From: Peromyscus leucopus
Lineage: Eukaryota > Chordata > Mammalia > Rodentia > Cricetidae
Assembly (NCBI RefSeq): GCF_004664715.2
Contig: NC_051064.1
Coordinates: 112,713,740-112,777,739 of the forward strand
DNA: 64,000 nt
Direction: 5' to 3'
Shown one piece after another: positions 11,821 through 22,444 of the stretch. Below the pieces are notes generated by a model. That model was not told the DNA's origin. It saw nothing but the letters and a program-made list of their open reading frames with translations, and ran no database searches. Positions within the stretch are counted from its first letter, which is position 1; each line of letters starts with the position of its first letter. Made by a program: the position numbers and the translations under genes.

Positions 11821-11968
11821 TTGAGACAGGGTTTCTCTGTGTAGTTTTGGTGCCTGTCCTGGATCTTGCTCTGTAGACCAGGCTGGCCTTAAACTCACAG
11901 AGATCCACCTGGCTCTGCCTCCCAAGTGCTGGGATTAAAGGCGTGCGCTACCACCGCCACCGCCCGGC
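11821..11968 (-). mobile_element. B1 SINE, 'ttggtgcctgtcctgg' variant
   Basis: Near full length and little diverged. It carries the variant 'gttttggtgcctgtcctgg', which differs from the commoner 'ctttgcgcctttcctgg' type here. The 5' end shows a small CCG/CCA triplet expansion (ccaccgccaccgcccggc). Confidence 0.95.
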
Positions 11969-12103
11969 TCCTTTTTATTTTTAAGGACTTTTCTAAATGC
12001 ATCTATGAACCAGGTATTGGGTCACACTGTCAGTATCTATTAAAGTATGTTCAGTAGATATTCTTGTCAACTACCTTCTTTTACAAATTCATTATTTTTT
12101 TTT

Positions 12104-12265
12104 CAAAGATTTATTTATTTATTATGTATACAGTGTTCTGCCTGCATGCCAGAAGAGGGTGCCAGATCTCAGATGGTTGTGAGCCACTATGTGGTTGCTG
12201 GGAATTGAACTCAGGACCTCTGGAGCAGACAGTGCTCTTAACCACTGAGCCATCTCTCCAACCCC
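12104..12265 (-). mobile_element. B2 SINE
   Basis: Reverse B2 from 'caaagatttatttatttatt' to 'ctgagccatctctccaaccc'. A short deletion removes part of 'cattacagatgg'. Confidence 0.93.
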
Positions 12266-12541
<276 letters not shown>

Positions 12542-12544
12542 TTT

Positions 12545-12688
12545 AAGACAGGGTCTCTCTACATATCCCTGGCTTTTCTGGAACTCACTCTGTAGTTGAG
12601 ACTGGCCAGGCTGGGCCCTGAACTCTGGATCATCCTGCCTGCATCTTAAGAGTGCTACGATTACAGGTACATGCCACCGTACTCAGCT
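12545..12688 (-). mobile_element. old B1 SINE
   Basis: 'aagacagggtctctctac', 'ctggaactcactctgtag', 'gtgctacgattacagg'. It has a duplicated segment near 'gactggccaggctggg'. Confidence 0.75.
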
Positions 12689-12829
12689 TGTAACATGTAA
12701 TCTGATGCCTTTATGTTCCTTCATTTTTATAATGCCTTTTGATGGTTAAAGGAGAACTGAGGTGTTTTTTTTTTTTTTTTATTGTTTATACATTTTGCTT
12801 GTCTTCCCACACAGCACAGGCTTGCCTTT

Positions 12830-12893
12830 CATCCCCCTGTCTCAGCCTCCTGAGAGATGGGATTACAGGAGTACATCACTCCATCTGGCTCTG
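12830..12893 (-). mobile_element. old B1 fragment
   Basis: 'tgtctcagcctcctgagag' and 'gggattacaggagtacatc', then 'ctggct'. 5' half only. Confidence 0.5.
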
Positions 12894-13266
12894 TAAACAG
12901 ATATTTTAATTTAATTGGTATTTTCCTTTGTTTGCTTTACAATTTCTAAACTATTTCTAGGGAAAGGTTTTGTTAACAGTTCTTTACTTTATCTCATATT
13001 TTGTGTTGAAATCCCCACCTGTTCTAATAAAATCACCTCCCAACCTTTAAATAATTTAATCTTCGAAGAGTGGTCTGCTTTGAATATGAAAATAGTAGTT
13101 AACCAACCTACAAGTAATTCAGCTTAACTCTGATCATCAGTCTCCTTCATTTGTTATGAAAAACATTATAAAACAGAACCAGAACATAATAGAGCCAATG
13201 TTTTAAATCACCTCACTTTCAATATTAGGTAATTAATTATTATGATACTGTTTGATTTGAAATTTT
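12894..13266. other. unique DNA, no feature seen
   Basis: AT-rich; no gene or repeat motif recognised. Confidence 0.45.
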
Positions 13267-13493
13267 TAAATTTGTTTTTTATTTTGTTGTATGTGTCTGG
13301 GTGTTTTTGCCTGAATGTAAATCTGTGTACCACAAGTGTACCTGGTGCTTGAGGAGGCCAGAAGAGGGCATCAGATTCCCCAGAACTGGAGTTACAGACT
13401 TGTGAGCCACAGTAGTAGGTGCTGTGTCTTGCACCTGGATCTTACAGAAGAGCAGTCAGTGATCTTAACCACTGAACCATCTCTCCAGCTCTC
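13267..13493 (-). mobile_element. B3 SINE
   Basis: Diverged reverse B3: 'gaggccagaagagggcatc', 'aactggagttacagac', 'aaccactgaaccatctctcc'. Confidence 0.82.
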
Positions 13494-13529
13494 TTCCCTT
13501 TAAAAATTATTTATTTATTCTAAGTTAAA

Positions 13530-13738
13530 AATTATTTTAAAAATTAATTTTATTATATATATGGATGTTTTGTGTGCATATATGTATTTGTGCCACAGGC
13601 CAACAGAGGTCAGAAGAGTCAGATCTCCTAGAGCTGGAGTTACAGATGGTTGTGAGCAACCTTGTGAACACCAGGAACTGAACTCTGGTCCTATGGAAGA
13701 GCATATGTTCTTAACTGATGAGCCATCTCTCCATCCCT
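13530..13738 (-). mobile_element. B3 SINE
   Basis: 'gctggagttacagatggtt', 'ggaactgaactctggtcc', 'actgatgagccatctctcc'. Confidence 0.82.
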
Positions 13739-13759
13739 GTTTTAGGAAAAGAATTTTTA

Positions 13760-13897
13760 TTTTTAGATACAGTCTTACTATGTAGCCCTGGCTAGCCTGG
13801 AACTTACTATGTAGACAACTGGCTTTGAATTCAGACAGCCACTTGCCTCTGCCTCCTGGGTGCTGGGATTAAAGGTGTGCACTACCATGTCCAGTTA
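13760..13897 (-). mobile_element. B1 SINE
   Basis: 'agatacagtcttactatgta', 'cctctgcctcctgggtgctg', 'ggattaaaggtgtgcactac'. With the two B3s upstream this makes a 630 bp SINE cluster. Confidence 0.85.
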
Positions 13898-14844
13898 TGA
13901 TTATTTTTTTTTAAATCTGAAGGAATAGTAAAAATATTGGGGAAAATATTCTAAACAATGTACAAGGAGATTAACTACATGTAAAATGTAGCTCTTTTAG
14001 GAAAGTCTGATTCTATTAGCTTAATTTGGGAAAGGTTTTAAAAAATTACCTCCTCAAATGAAAGTCATGTGAGTCCCTTGCTAAAAAGTACGAGGAGTCA
14101 GTGGGACTCTGTGCATGAGGAGCTGATCAAAGTGCATGATGGGACCCTGAAGCCGTGAGCCCCGCCCACTTCCGGTGCTGCTCTAGCCTCACTGTACCTC
14201 ACAGCAAACTGACATCGATGAAAATTTAACTTCTGCACTCTTTGACTAAAGTATGTTTTTCTCTGATTCTTTTTTAAAAAAATATTTTATTGTTTGAGAA
14301 ATTTTAAAATTTAATTTTATTTAATTAACATTTTTCATTTATTTATTTTACATGTTTCTCTGATTCTTACTTCAGGTTTTACCACTTAAATCTAACTATA
14401 CTTTTTTTGTGGTAAGTCTTGCCCTTATCTTTCTCCCCCTTAATTTGCTATTACTCTCTGGCTCCAACTCCAGATCTATCTCTGCCCCCCACCCCCACGC
14501 CAGTCAACATAACACTTTACAGTCCATAAACATAAGAGTATGACTTTGGGCTTCATTAAACCCTAAAAGTATATCAATCATAGGCTCTGAAGAAAAAAAA
14601 CAACAACAAAACCCCAAACCAAAAAACTTTGGGGTTCAAATTAGGCTCAGAACTTAATTAACTTTGAGAACTAAACAGGATGTTTTAGCCTATCTTGATT
14701 TCCTATCCATAATGATTCTTGGAATTGAATGCAATAATGTAGTGTACAAAGCATTTACCACATACAGTGGCATACATTAGACTTAAATAAAATAACTTAA
14801 ATAACTTTACTTTTCTTAAGTGGCACAAATGATTACATGTTTGT
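13898..14844. other. mostly unique DNA with a GC-box/ETS spot
   Basis: No gene recognised. At 14158-14176 a short GC-rich patch 'gccccgcccacttccgg' combines an Sp1-type box and an ETS-type CACTTCCGG site in AT-rich surroundings. It could equally be the decayed end of an old LTR ('gaagccgtgagccc'). Confidence 0.4.
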
Positions 14845-14994
14845 TTTTGGTTTTTTGAGACACGGTTTCTCTGTGTAACAGCTCTGACTGTCCTGGAACT
14901 CTCTGTAGACTAGGCTGGCCTTAAACTCACAGAGATCCACCTGCCTCTGCCTCCCAAGTGCTGGGATTAAAGGTGTACACTACCACCTCCCGGC
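14845..14994 (-). mobile_element. B1 SINE
   Basis: 'ttttgagacacggtttctct', 'gtagactaggctggcc', 'aaagtgtacac'-type end 'aaaggtgtacactacc' and 'cctcccggcc'. Confidence 0.92.
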
Positions 14995-15062
14995 CTATAT
15001 TTTTCTTTTCTTTGCATTTTTCTCTTAAAACATCTATGTAACAAAAAATAAAGAGTAAAAAG

Positions 15063-15108
<46 letters not shown>
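15063..15108. repeat. (CA)23 microsatellite
   Basis: Pure CA run. Confidence 0.98.
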
Positions 15109-15110
<2 letters not shown>

Positions 15111-15149
15111 CCTTCTCCACTGTTGACAGTCTGCTCTACATCTTTTTCT

Positions 15150-15227
15150 CCCAGAGCTGAGGACCGAACCCAGGACCTCGCGCTTACTAGGCAAGTGCTC
15201 TACCACTGAGCTAACCCCCCCCCCCCA
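15150..15227 (-). mobile_element. ID SINE
   Basis: Reverse ID element (BC1/tRNA-Ala derived): 'gaccgaacccaggacctcg', 'ggcaagtgctctaccactg', 'agctaaccccc', ending in a C11 run that is the reversed 'GGGG' head. Confidence 0.85.
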
Positions 15228-15392
15228 CCACTGCTTTGCATTCTTCTACACGGATTCACTTTACCAGTCGCCCCTAAGCTTAGGCATCATTTCCCCCTGA
15301 AGTGTTCTCGGACTGCCATGGTCAGTAGTAGTTTTCACCTTTTATTACTTCCACCAGACCTTGGGCCACCTCTATCACCTATCAGAATATAT

Positions 15393-15664
15393 TTGTTACA
15401 GTTTGAATGTACCCCAGCCCCAGTCTCACGGGTTTGAAATTCAGCCCCTACCTGGTGGTTCTGTTTTCAGAAGGGTGCAGACACCTTTGGGACTGCGGCC
15501 TGGCAGAAACGAGTTCCTGGGGTGGGCTAGAGAGATGGCTCAGAGGTTAAGAGCACCGACTGCACTTCCAGAGGTCCTGAGTTCAATTCCCAGCAATCAC
15601 ATGGTGGCTCACAACCACCTGTAATGAGATCTGGTGCCCTCTTCTGTATACATAATAAATAAAT

Positions 15665-15696
<32 letters not shown>

Positions 15697-15935
15697 GAAA
15701 GAAAGAAAGAAAGCCCCACTGCTTCTGGGTCCAGCATTCTGCTTCTTCCTCTGCTAAGATGTGAGAGCTGCCACACTGTGCACCCATTGTTACCGGGGAG
15801 CTCTCAGTGTGGTGCCTCCCTCAGCAGAGCGAACTGTATCCTCTGGCTTTGTGATGCAAAACGAACTTCTGTTGCCTTAAGTGGCTTCTGTCCATAATTC
15901 TCTCACAGCAATGAGAAAAAGCAACCAAGGCCAAA
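15393..15935 (+). mobile_element. MaLR LTR split by a B2
   Basis: Left part 'gttacagtttgaatgtacc'; right part 'ctgctaagatgtgagagctg', 'aacttctgttgccttaag' and 'cacagcaatgagaaaaagca', the ORR1/MT-type end. A young B2 sits inside at 15527-15711. Confidence 0.65.
15527..15711 (+). mobile_element. B2 SINE with A-tail
   Basis: 'gctagagagatggctcagag', 'cctgagttcaattcccag', 'aatgagatctggtgccctct', the AATAAA-rich tail, an A25 run and (GAAA)n. Low divergence, so young. Confidence 0.95.
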
Positions 15936-16111
15936 TTTTAGGTGTTTAATGTTTTACTTACACCTGGCCTCAATTGTGAGTATTCCAAATGGGAGATTTT
16001 TTTTTGTCAGTCTTTATATCTCAGTTCGTCAGAGTGCTTTACAGATTTTTTTTTAAAAAAGAATAATATCTTACTATGGTCTATTGGAAACCCATGAAAA
16101 ATCCCACAGGG

Positions 16112-16383
16112 GTCTAGGGCTGATGCTCAGTGGACAAGGTGCTGGCTGAACAAACCTGAGGATCGGGGTTCAGATCCCCAGAACTTACATAGAAAGTCAG
16201 GCTGCCTGTAATCCTACAACTCAGCATTCGGAGACAGAGGATCCCCGGGGCAGGCAAGCCAGCTAACCAGATTAGCCAGAAGTGTCAAGCTTTGGGTTCA
16301 GGAAAAGATCCTGCTTCAATAAATAAAGCGCATAGCAACTGAGGAAGAGACCCACATACATGTTTGCACACCCCCACACACAA
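16112..16383 (+). mobile_element. B4A-type SINE
   Basis: 'gctgatgctcagtggacaag', 'gaggatcggggttcagatcc', 'tgcctgtaatcctacaactc', 'caactgaggaagagaccc', matching the order of the copy at 1093. Confidence 0.72.
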
Positions 16384-16679
16384 GGGAAAGAAAGGAGAGG
16401 GGAGAGGAAGGGATGGAGGGAGGGAGGGAGGGATGGGTGGAGGGAGGGAGAGGGAGACAGGGAGAGAGGGAGAGGGAGAGAGGGAGAGGGAGAGGGAAAG
16501 GGAGAGAGGGAGAGAGGGAGAGAGGGAGAGGGAGAGAGGGAGAGGGAGAGGGAAAGGGAGAGAGGGAGAGAGGGAGAGAGGGAGAGAGGGAGAGGGAGAG
16601 GGAAAGGGAGAGAGGGAGAGAGGGAGAGGGGGAGAGGGGGAGAGGGGAGGGAGAGAGGGAGGGAGGGGGGGGGAGAGAG
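16384..16679. repeat. purine-rich GAGAGG/GGGAGA minisatellite
   Basis: About 300 bp of almost pure A/G on this strand, made of gagaggga / gagagggagagg / gggaaa variants with higher-order repetition. Long open frames across it are low-complexity artefacts. Confidence 0.97.
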
Positions 16680-17400
16680 ATTTGCTCGTTCTTCCAGGAA
16701 TTCAAGCAAGAGGAAAGCCACTGATTTCAAAACTCGACAAACCAGTGGACTCCACGGAAAGGGGGACGAGAAAGCAGGAGTACCAAAGGGTGCCCTGTGG
16801 TTGTCTTTGACCTCTCAAAAGGAGATCCCTGCAGCGGCGTCTCCAACAAAAGAAAGGGGACCGAGTCTTTTTCCCCCACCGAGAGTTTGAAGCTTGCTGT
16901 GGCGGCAGAAACGGAGAGAGGGGGCCAGACTGGGGCGAGGCGGGAGTGCTGGGAAGATAACCCGGACTGCCTAAAGGGCTTTAGAGTTGAGTTGAGCACT
17001 TTTGTAACTTGGCAGCGCCTCGAAGACCAGCTGAAAATCAGCCAGAGCCTTGCGCCGGAAGCTGGCTCAAGGGGTAAAGATGAATTCCAGGGAGGAAATG
17101 CCAGGGCTAGCAAGAAGCTAAAGCCAGTCCTTGCGAGCCGAAACCTGGGGTTCGGATCGGAAACTCTTGTTTCTGGGGAATGGTTGGCCACTGTCCCTTG
17201 GCTGATGTAGAACGGAGGGGATCAAGCCTCCTTCTCTTAGCCCATTTTCACAGTTCGCTGTCTGGACTCGGGTTCCGGATAATCTTCCTTGGCAGTTCAT
17301 CAGACCCAGGGAATTGTCCAGTCCTTCCAAGACCCCGCCCTGGGGAACTTCACTCTTGCCCCTCCTAGGTAATTAATGGCCAGACTGAGGAACCCTAGAC
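16680..17400. promoter_or_regulatory. CpG-richer unique DNA, candidate promoter or first exon
   Basis: The most CpG-rich non-repeat stretch of the window (roughly 25 CpGs by eye in 720 bp; flanks are near zero). It contains an ETS-like 'gcgccggaag' (17053-17062) and donor-like sites 'agggggtaaag'-style at about 17073 and 'ctaggtaatt' at about 17367. Frames of 137 (+) and 154 (-) codons overlap here but none resembles a known protein. It may be an alternative promoter or merely old unique DNA. Confidence 0.3.
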
Positions 17401-17694
17401 TGGGTCCCCGGAGCACAAGGTGCATTTTAGTCACTATTCACATACAGTGTATTTTGGACGCATGCAATCGATTTGTGTGTGTATTAAAATCGTAGGGGAA
17501 ATTAAGGGTTAAACAGCTGGCTTTGGTCTTATTAACTTTGACATTAATTTTGGTAATTTTTTTTTCAACCAACATGTAACAGTGAACATCCATGTACCAA
17601 ATCTTGACAAAATAAAATAATGCTTTTTGCCCTCAAGGAGCACTCAAATTAGGTAAAATACTCAATATGAGCATGTCAGTTCACATATATATTA
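17401..17694. other. unique DNA, no feature seen
   Basis: AT-rich, no recognised motif. Confidence 0.45.
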
Positions 17695-18005
17695 AATTCT
17701 ATGAGCATTTATTAAACATCAGTCATGTCTTAGGTTCCAGGCTGGGTACTGGGCATAAAAATGGAATCATTCTTTGTCCTAATGTCTGAGCTCACGGTCT
17801 TGGGTGAGGGACAGGACAGGACAAAGCAGACAACCATGATCTTTCAAAGTTCAGGACAGATGCTGTTAAATGCTGCTGCCCAGGTTCAGCACAAGCAGAA
17901 ACACAAGGTACAGAGTTATTGCGATTGAAGGGTCTTGGAAAGACTTTGTGGAGGAGGCAGCGTGTGAAGTAGGTCTCAAGGGAATGGATGGATTTTCAGG
18001 CAGAA
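17695..18005 (-). mobile_element. L2 LINE fragment
   Basis: Reverse L2 3' text: 'agcatttattaaacatcag', 'tccaggctgggtactgggca', 'ctgagctcacggtcttggg', 'gattttcaggcagaactctg'. Ancient. Confidence 0.6.
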
Positions 18006-18654
18006 CTCTGGCCCGCTGTTTTGGATTTCCTCGCAGGCCTTAGTTGAGAGACTTTATCACTCTTTATCTTTTATTTTCTATTGCTGTCCAGTTGACTTTG
18101 TCATCCACCTACCAACCCAACCCTTGGTTTATTTTCTTGAAAGTAGCCTCGGCCAAGGTATTGTACTTACAAAAGAGAGCTGATCTTTATTAGAAAAAAA
18201 AAAAGAATTTTCACTTTTATGATTTTGTTTTAGCCAAGTCGACAAAGTACTGTGGCCCCATCTGCTAGAAAAAATAACCTCAGTATGTAGAAACAGATGT
18301 TTAAAGTTCAACTCATCAGAATGAGATTCCACCTGTAATAGGAAGCAGAACAACGTGGAGGCGAGAGGAATGCTGTGAGCTGGCAGGTCCTTGCTGTTGC
18401 CTTCCATTTCCTCAGGAATGTGTAGCTGCGGGTGAGAGCTTGCTAGCAGGAGTATGCTCCTGGTTTTGTCATCTGGTGATAGGGATCATCAGTACTATTC
18501 AAACACAACTACCCTAGCATCATTAAGAGGGCAGCAGTCACGAGAAAAAGTTATTTCTCAGCCAGGGACCTTAGCAAATAACAGGGTTATCTTAGACAGA
18601 AAATTCATGACTGCTCTGTACTGGGGACAGAAACTGACACTCTGATTAACTCTG
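18006..18654. other. unique DNA, no feature seen
   Basis: No repeat recognised. The 92-codon minus frame at 18129-18407 has no recognisable homology. Confidence 0.45.
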
Positions 18655-18800
18655 TTTCAAGTGCTTTACTGTACATTTTACAGGAATCCTGTGAAGGGAA
18701 TAGTCTCCTTTATAGGTGAGGAAATTGAGACCGAACAATAAATAGCTTGCCCAAAGTCCTAACTAGATCAGCATCCTAAGCCAGTGTGTTCTTTCCACTG
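18655..18800 (-). mobile_element. MIR SINE
   Basis: Reverse MIR: 'ggtgaggaaattgagacc', 'agcttgcccaaagtcctaac', 'gtgttctttccactgg'. Ancient mammalian SINE. Confidence 0.68.
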
Positions 18801-18854
18801 GGTAACAAGTGTTTCCAATAGTGGAAACATGGTGGTTAAGTTACATGCACTATC

Positions 18855-19690
18855 TGCACAGCTCTGGAGGGAAAGGGATCCTGACTTGTCAGGAAGTCAG
18901 GCTATACCTGGATCTGCAAAGGGATAGCTCTGGAGGGAAAGGGATCCTGACTTATTGGTCAGTCAGGCTATACTTGGAGCTGGGGTGTGGTGGGGGATGG
19001 TCTTCCCACGGGATGTAGCAATCCCACTCCTCTCCTAGAGAGAGCCATTACAGCTGAGCTCTGCTCTACCCCCCACTTAAGGGGGGCTTCCTAGCGGAGG
19101 TATCCTTTTCTTCTCTCCGGCCTAAGATGTTGCTGCTTCTGCTTCACTCTGCTAGAGGTGAGAAACCGCTGAAGAAATGTAGCAATCTCCTCCAGTTCCT
19201 GCCATAAGTTATTACTTTTTCTGCTCAGCCCCCCAACGGGGATATCTCAGCAAAGGTTCTGCTCCATCTGCAAAAGATCTTCACCCAAAATTCTTTTAAG
19301 AAAGAGATTTATCTGGGAAGGAGGAATCCTGGAGAGTGGCTGCCTCTGCCAAGGTGGAGAAGGACAACCCATATGTGAATAGGCAGAAAGGCTTTATATA
19401 GGGCTTCTCAGGGGTGGAGTGTTACCAGGAAGAAGATTTTCTGCTCAGGGATTGGTTAGTTTTCCTGATCAGGGATTGGTTGGTTTCATGCTCAGTTGGT
19501 CAAGGGTAGAGTTGGCTCTGGTTTCAGGGCCAAAGTGTGTTTCTTTCACTGGCCCTTTTTAGCCTTTTGGCTCTAGTTTCAGGGCCAGGGTGTATTTCTT
19601 TCACTGGCTCTGGTTCTAGGGCCAAAGTGTGTTTTTTGGCTCTGGTTTCAGGGCCAGGGTGTGTTTGTTTGGCTGGCCCACTTCCCTACA
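18855..19690 (-). mobile_element. solo LTR, 836 bp, with U3 repeats
   Basis: Begins TGCACAGCTC and ends CCCTACA on this strand, flanked by direct repeats CTATC at 18850-18854 and 19691-19695 (6 bp if the shared A is counted). On the minus strand it has the layout of an LTR: tandem 'ggccctgaaaccagagcc' units (19500-19680), two CCAAT-type 'accaatccctga' boxes and a TATA-like 'cctatataaagcc' near 19395. A 65-70 bp tandem duplication lies at 18860-18975. No internal region is attached. Family not recognised; class II is likely from the target-duplication size. Confidence 0.75.
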
Positions 19691-19959
19691 CTATCAAGTG
19701 GAATATCTGAGATATAAATCCAGGTCTGATTTTGTGGGCCTAAGCCCATGTCCCTTTTCTTTGTTTTTGACCTTTGCCTCCAAGTTTATTTAGCCCCAGA
19801 CAATATGTAGTAGAATAGACTGAGTTTTAAGTTGTAATTAGCAAGACGAGGCTGGCATTAATAACCACACTGTTCGAAAAACATACAAACAGAAAACACA
19901 TGAACATTATGAATGAATATGGAAGATACATTAACTTCATTACTTATTAATTCACAGCC

Positions 19960-20295
19960 TTTCATTCATGAATCCAAGAAATGCTTGTCAATTCCTTACT
20001 TTTGTAACAAAGTTCTGGTTGTGAAGTTTACATTCTTGTTGGAAATGGACGTGGTAAGATAAATAACAGCTGGTTAGATATATTGCACCTTGGTTGGTCA
20101 GTGCTGGGCAGAAAAGTAAACTGGTGAATGGGAATAGAAAGGGCGTGGGGATTTTTGCAATTTAAAAAGGGTGGCAAAAGAAGGCTGTACCTGAGAGAAG
20201 GTGGAGACGGAGCCAGCAGACGTTGTAGGAAGTACAATCCAGTAGATGAGATGCAGAGAACAGAGGCTTTAGGGCCATTGTGGTTGGGAAAGAAT
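19960..20295 (-). mobile_element. ancient L2-type repeat, piece 1
   Basis: 'attcatgaatccaagaaatg', 'tttgtaacaaagttctggtt', 'ttgcaatttaaaaagggtgg' and 'ctgagagaaggtggagac' follow an old mammalian repeat I associate with reverse L2. It continues at 20364-20458 and 20829-21045. Confidence 0.5.
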
Positions 20296-20363
20296 TTCTG
20301 CTCCATCTGCAAAAGAAGATCTTCACCTAAAACTCTTTAAGAAAGAGAATTATCTGGGAAGGG
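20296..20363 (-). mobile_element. 68 bp orphan LTR fragment
   Basis: About 85-90% identical by eye to 19258-19321 of the 836 bp solo LTR ('ctgctccatctgcaaaag', 'aagaaagagaattatctggg'). Nothing of the rest of that LTR is present. Confidence 0.6.
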
Positions 20364-20458
20364 AGAGAATTATAACTTAATAACTATAAGGTCGAGTGAT
20401 AATGAGAGTGTCCTCCGTATGTTGAAGAGCCTTGAGAATCTTAAGGGCTTTGACTTTT

Positions 20459-20828
20459 GCTGTCGTTACTGGCATGTCCTCCGGCAAGCCCGAAATACCC
20501 GTGGGTCGGTAAAGGGCATGGAGATAAATAAACCGTTGCAAAGACTGTTTCAAGGAACAGCAGCTGCTTTATTGCACGAGCGACCACTTGTGTAGTGGAA
20601 ACCTGTCGACTGGGACTGGTTAGCACATTACCTCGTACTGGATAGTGAGCACTCTTACCACCAGGGTCTCCCTCAGTGCAGGAGAGGAGACCTGGAGAGT
20701 GCAGACCCCGGCTTAGGCCTACTACCAGCAACCGGCTACTCATGCTACTTCAGAATTCAGCGCTCTGACTTCTGTGGCATGGTGTGCCATGCTTCCTATT
20801 TGGAGGTGCAGTGTGCCCAGTGCCTACA
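20459..20828 (-). mobile_element. LTR-like insertion
   Basis: On the minus strand it starts TGTAGGCACTGGG and contains 'gtgcaataaagcagctgctg', an AATAAA polyadenylation-type R/U5 block. It interrupts the ancient repeat exactly between 'gggctttgacttttgc' and 'ataggctttcactatgag', which are adjacent in the ancient consensus. Flanks ttttgc/ttttct are an imperfect target duplication. Confidence 0.5.
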
Positions 20829-21045
20829 TTTTCTCCTATAGGCTTTCACTATGAGTAAAGTAGAAGTCATTGGAGGATGTTGAGAGGGTGATGGCTTGAT
20901 CTTCCCTGTGTTATAATAGTATCAGCGCAGCCATGGTTTTCAGGCTATTGAAAAACAGCATGGGAAGAAGCACAGACCCCATTAGGAGGTTACTGCAGCA
21001 GGGAGGCTGGGTGAAGATCCGACGAGAGATTAGAGGGAGACTCAG
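20829..21045 (-). mobile_element. ancient L2-type repeat, piece 2
   Basis: 'aagtcattggaggatgttga', 'aggaggttactgcagcaggg' and 'gaagatccgacgagag' continue the same ancient element after the LTR-like insertion. Confidence 0.5.
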
Positions 21046-22444
21046 TTCATGCTAAGAATTGCCCTAGATCGCCCCGTTTCCTCACCTGGCTGCATCTCTT
21101 CATCCAAAGGTCATTATCCCCCCACCCCCAGTGTCACTAATTCCATCTATTTCTGTCTTTCCAAATTCCCATTCTCCTCCCACCGTGTCCTTGGGGACAG
21201 ATGATGACAGCTTTCCTGCTATTAAACCCAGAACCATCTCTTGTGGTTTCCTTATTCTTACAGTTTCTAAGTATTCCTTTATAATAAGCCCTGTTGAGTT
21301 ATCATCTTTCAAATGTACCATCTGTTTCCTATTGAGACCCTGACTAATAAAATCAAATTTTTAGTTTAAGATGCAATCAATGCTTTACATACACCTATTA
21401 AGTCAACCTTGCTAATTTAGTCAATCCATACATAAATATTTGATATTATTGTATTTTAAAATCTGATTTATCAGTTACTGACATATTACATTAAAGTTTC
21501 CTGTTACTATTGGTAACATCTGCTGTATTTTTAGAAACCAGGATTCTCAATAGGAAAGAAAGGAACTAGAGAAATAATACAGAAGACGGAAGGGCCTTAC
21601 AAAAAGCCCATAAAGAATATCCCTGACTTGAAATGGTTTGACTCAATGATTTTTTTGTTTTACTACAATGCCCCAACACTGATTGCATTCATCAGGAACT
21701 ATATTTTGATCTTTGCCAGGCTGGTGACAGGAGACGCGCTATCCTCATGCATTGGGCAGCAGCCACGAAACTGCAGCTTTCTGTCAGCTAATATTCTATA
21801 GTGTACTATGGTGCTAAGCCATGGTGTTTGGTGGACTGGATTAAGTATGTTTTGCCAACTTCCAATGGTTTTAACAAGGTGGGCATATGTGGTACTCAAT
21901 TTGAACTCAGGGTACTAGCATAACTTTTGAGATATCACGTGTATATGTGTGTATCTTAGCTTTGCCCTTAAAAAAAAAAAAAAAAGAATAAGCACATTGG
22001 CAACCATCACAGCCAGATACCCAGACTGTGGTCTTAAACTAACATGCACTGCCTAAAGAAACCAGGGCTTCTAAGTGTTCAACCCACAGTCCATAGCTGG
22101 GCAGCCCTGCCAGCCTATTTAGCAAGGAAGCTAGCAATGAGTTCCAGAGTTAAAAGGACACAGACCCAAACGTGACATGGCTTTCACTTTCCCAGATACG
22201 ATGAACTGAGTTTCAGCGAGGTTTATAATCACAAAAATCTCGAACCCATCAAAAATTTGTGAATTGAAAATGATAAAACATTGCCCACATTTAATGATAG
22301 GGGACATTTGTATTGCTTTGGAAGGTCAAGAATTTATAGTGTCTTTCCTACTACACCATTGGGAGACCAAATAATAGATGCGGAGAAGTATCACTTTATT
22401 GAAGCATTTCAACAAGTAAAAAAGTAAAATTAAAATTAGACTAT
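21046..22444. other. unique DNA, no feature seen
   Basis: 1.4 kb without recognised mobile elements apart from an A16 run near 21970. The end at 21320-21345 ('accctgactaataaaat') resembles the end of an old LTR, but I cannot place it. Confidence 0.4.

Noticed and set aside
15150..15227. tRNA-Ala gene
   Set aside because: It is an ID SINE in reverse; tRNA-like head only, with SINE structure and C-run.
16272..16890. Overlapping 129-176 codon frames on both strands
   Set aside because: Produced by the purine minisatellite (Glu/Arg/Gly one way, Ser/Leu/Pro the other).
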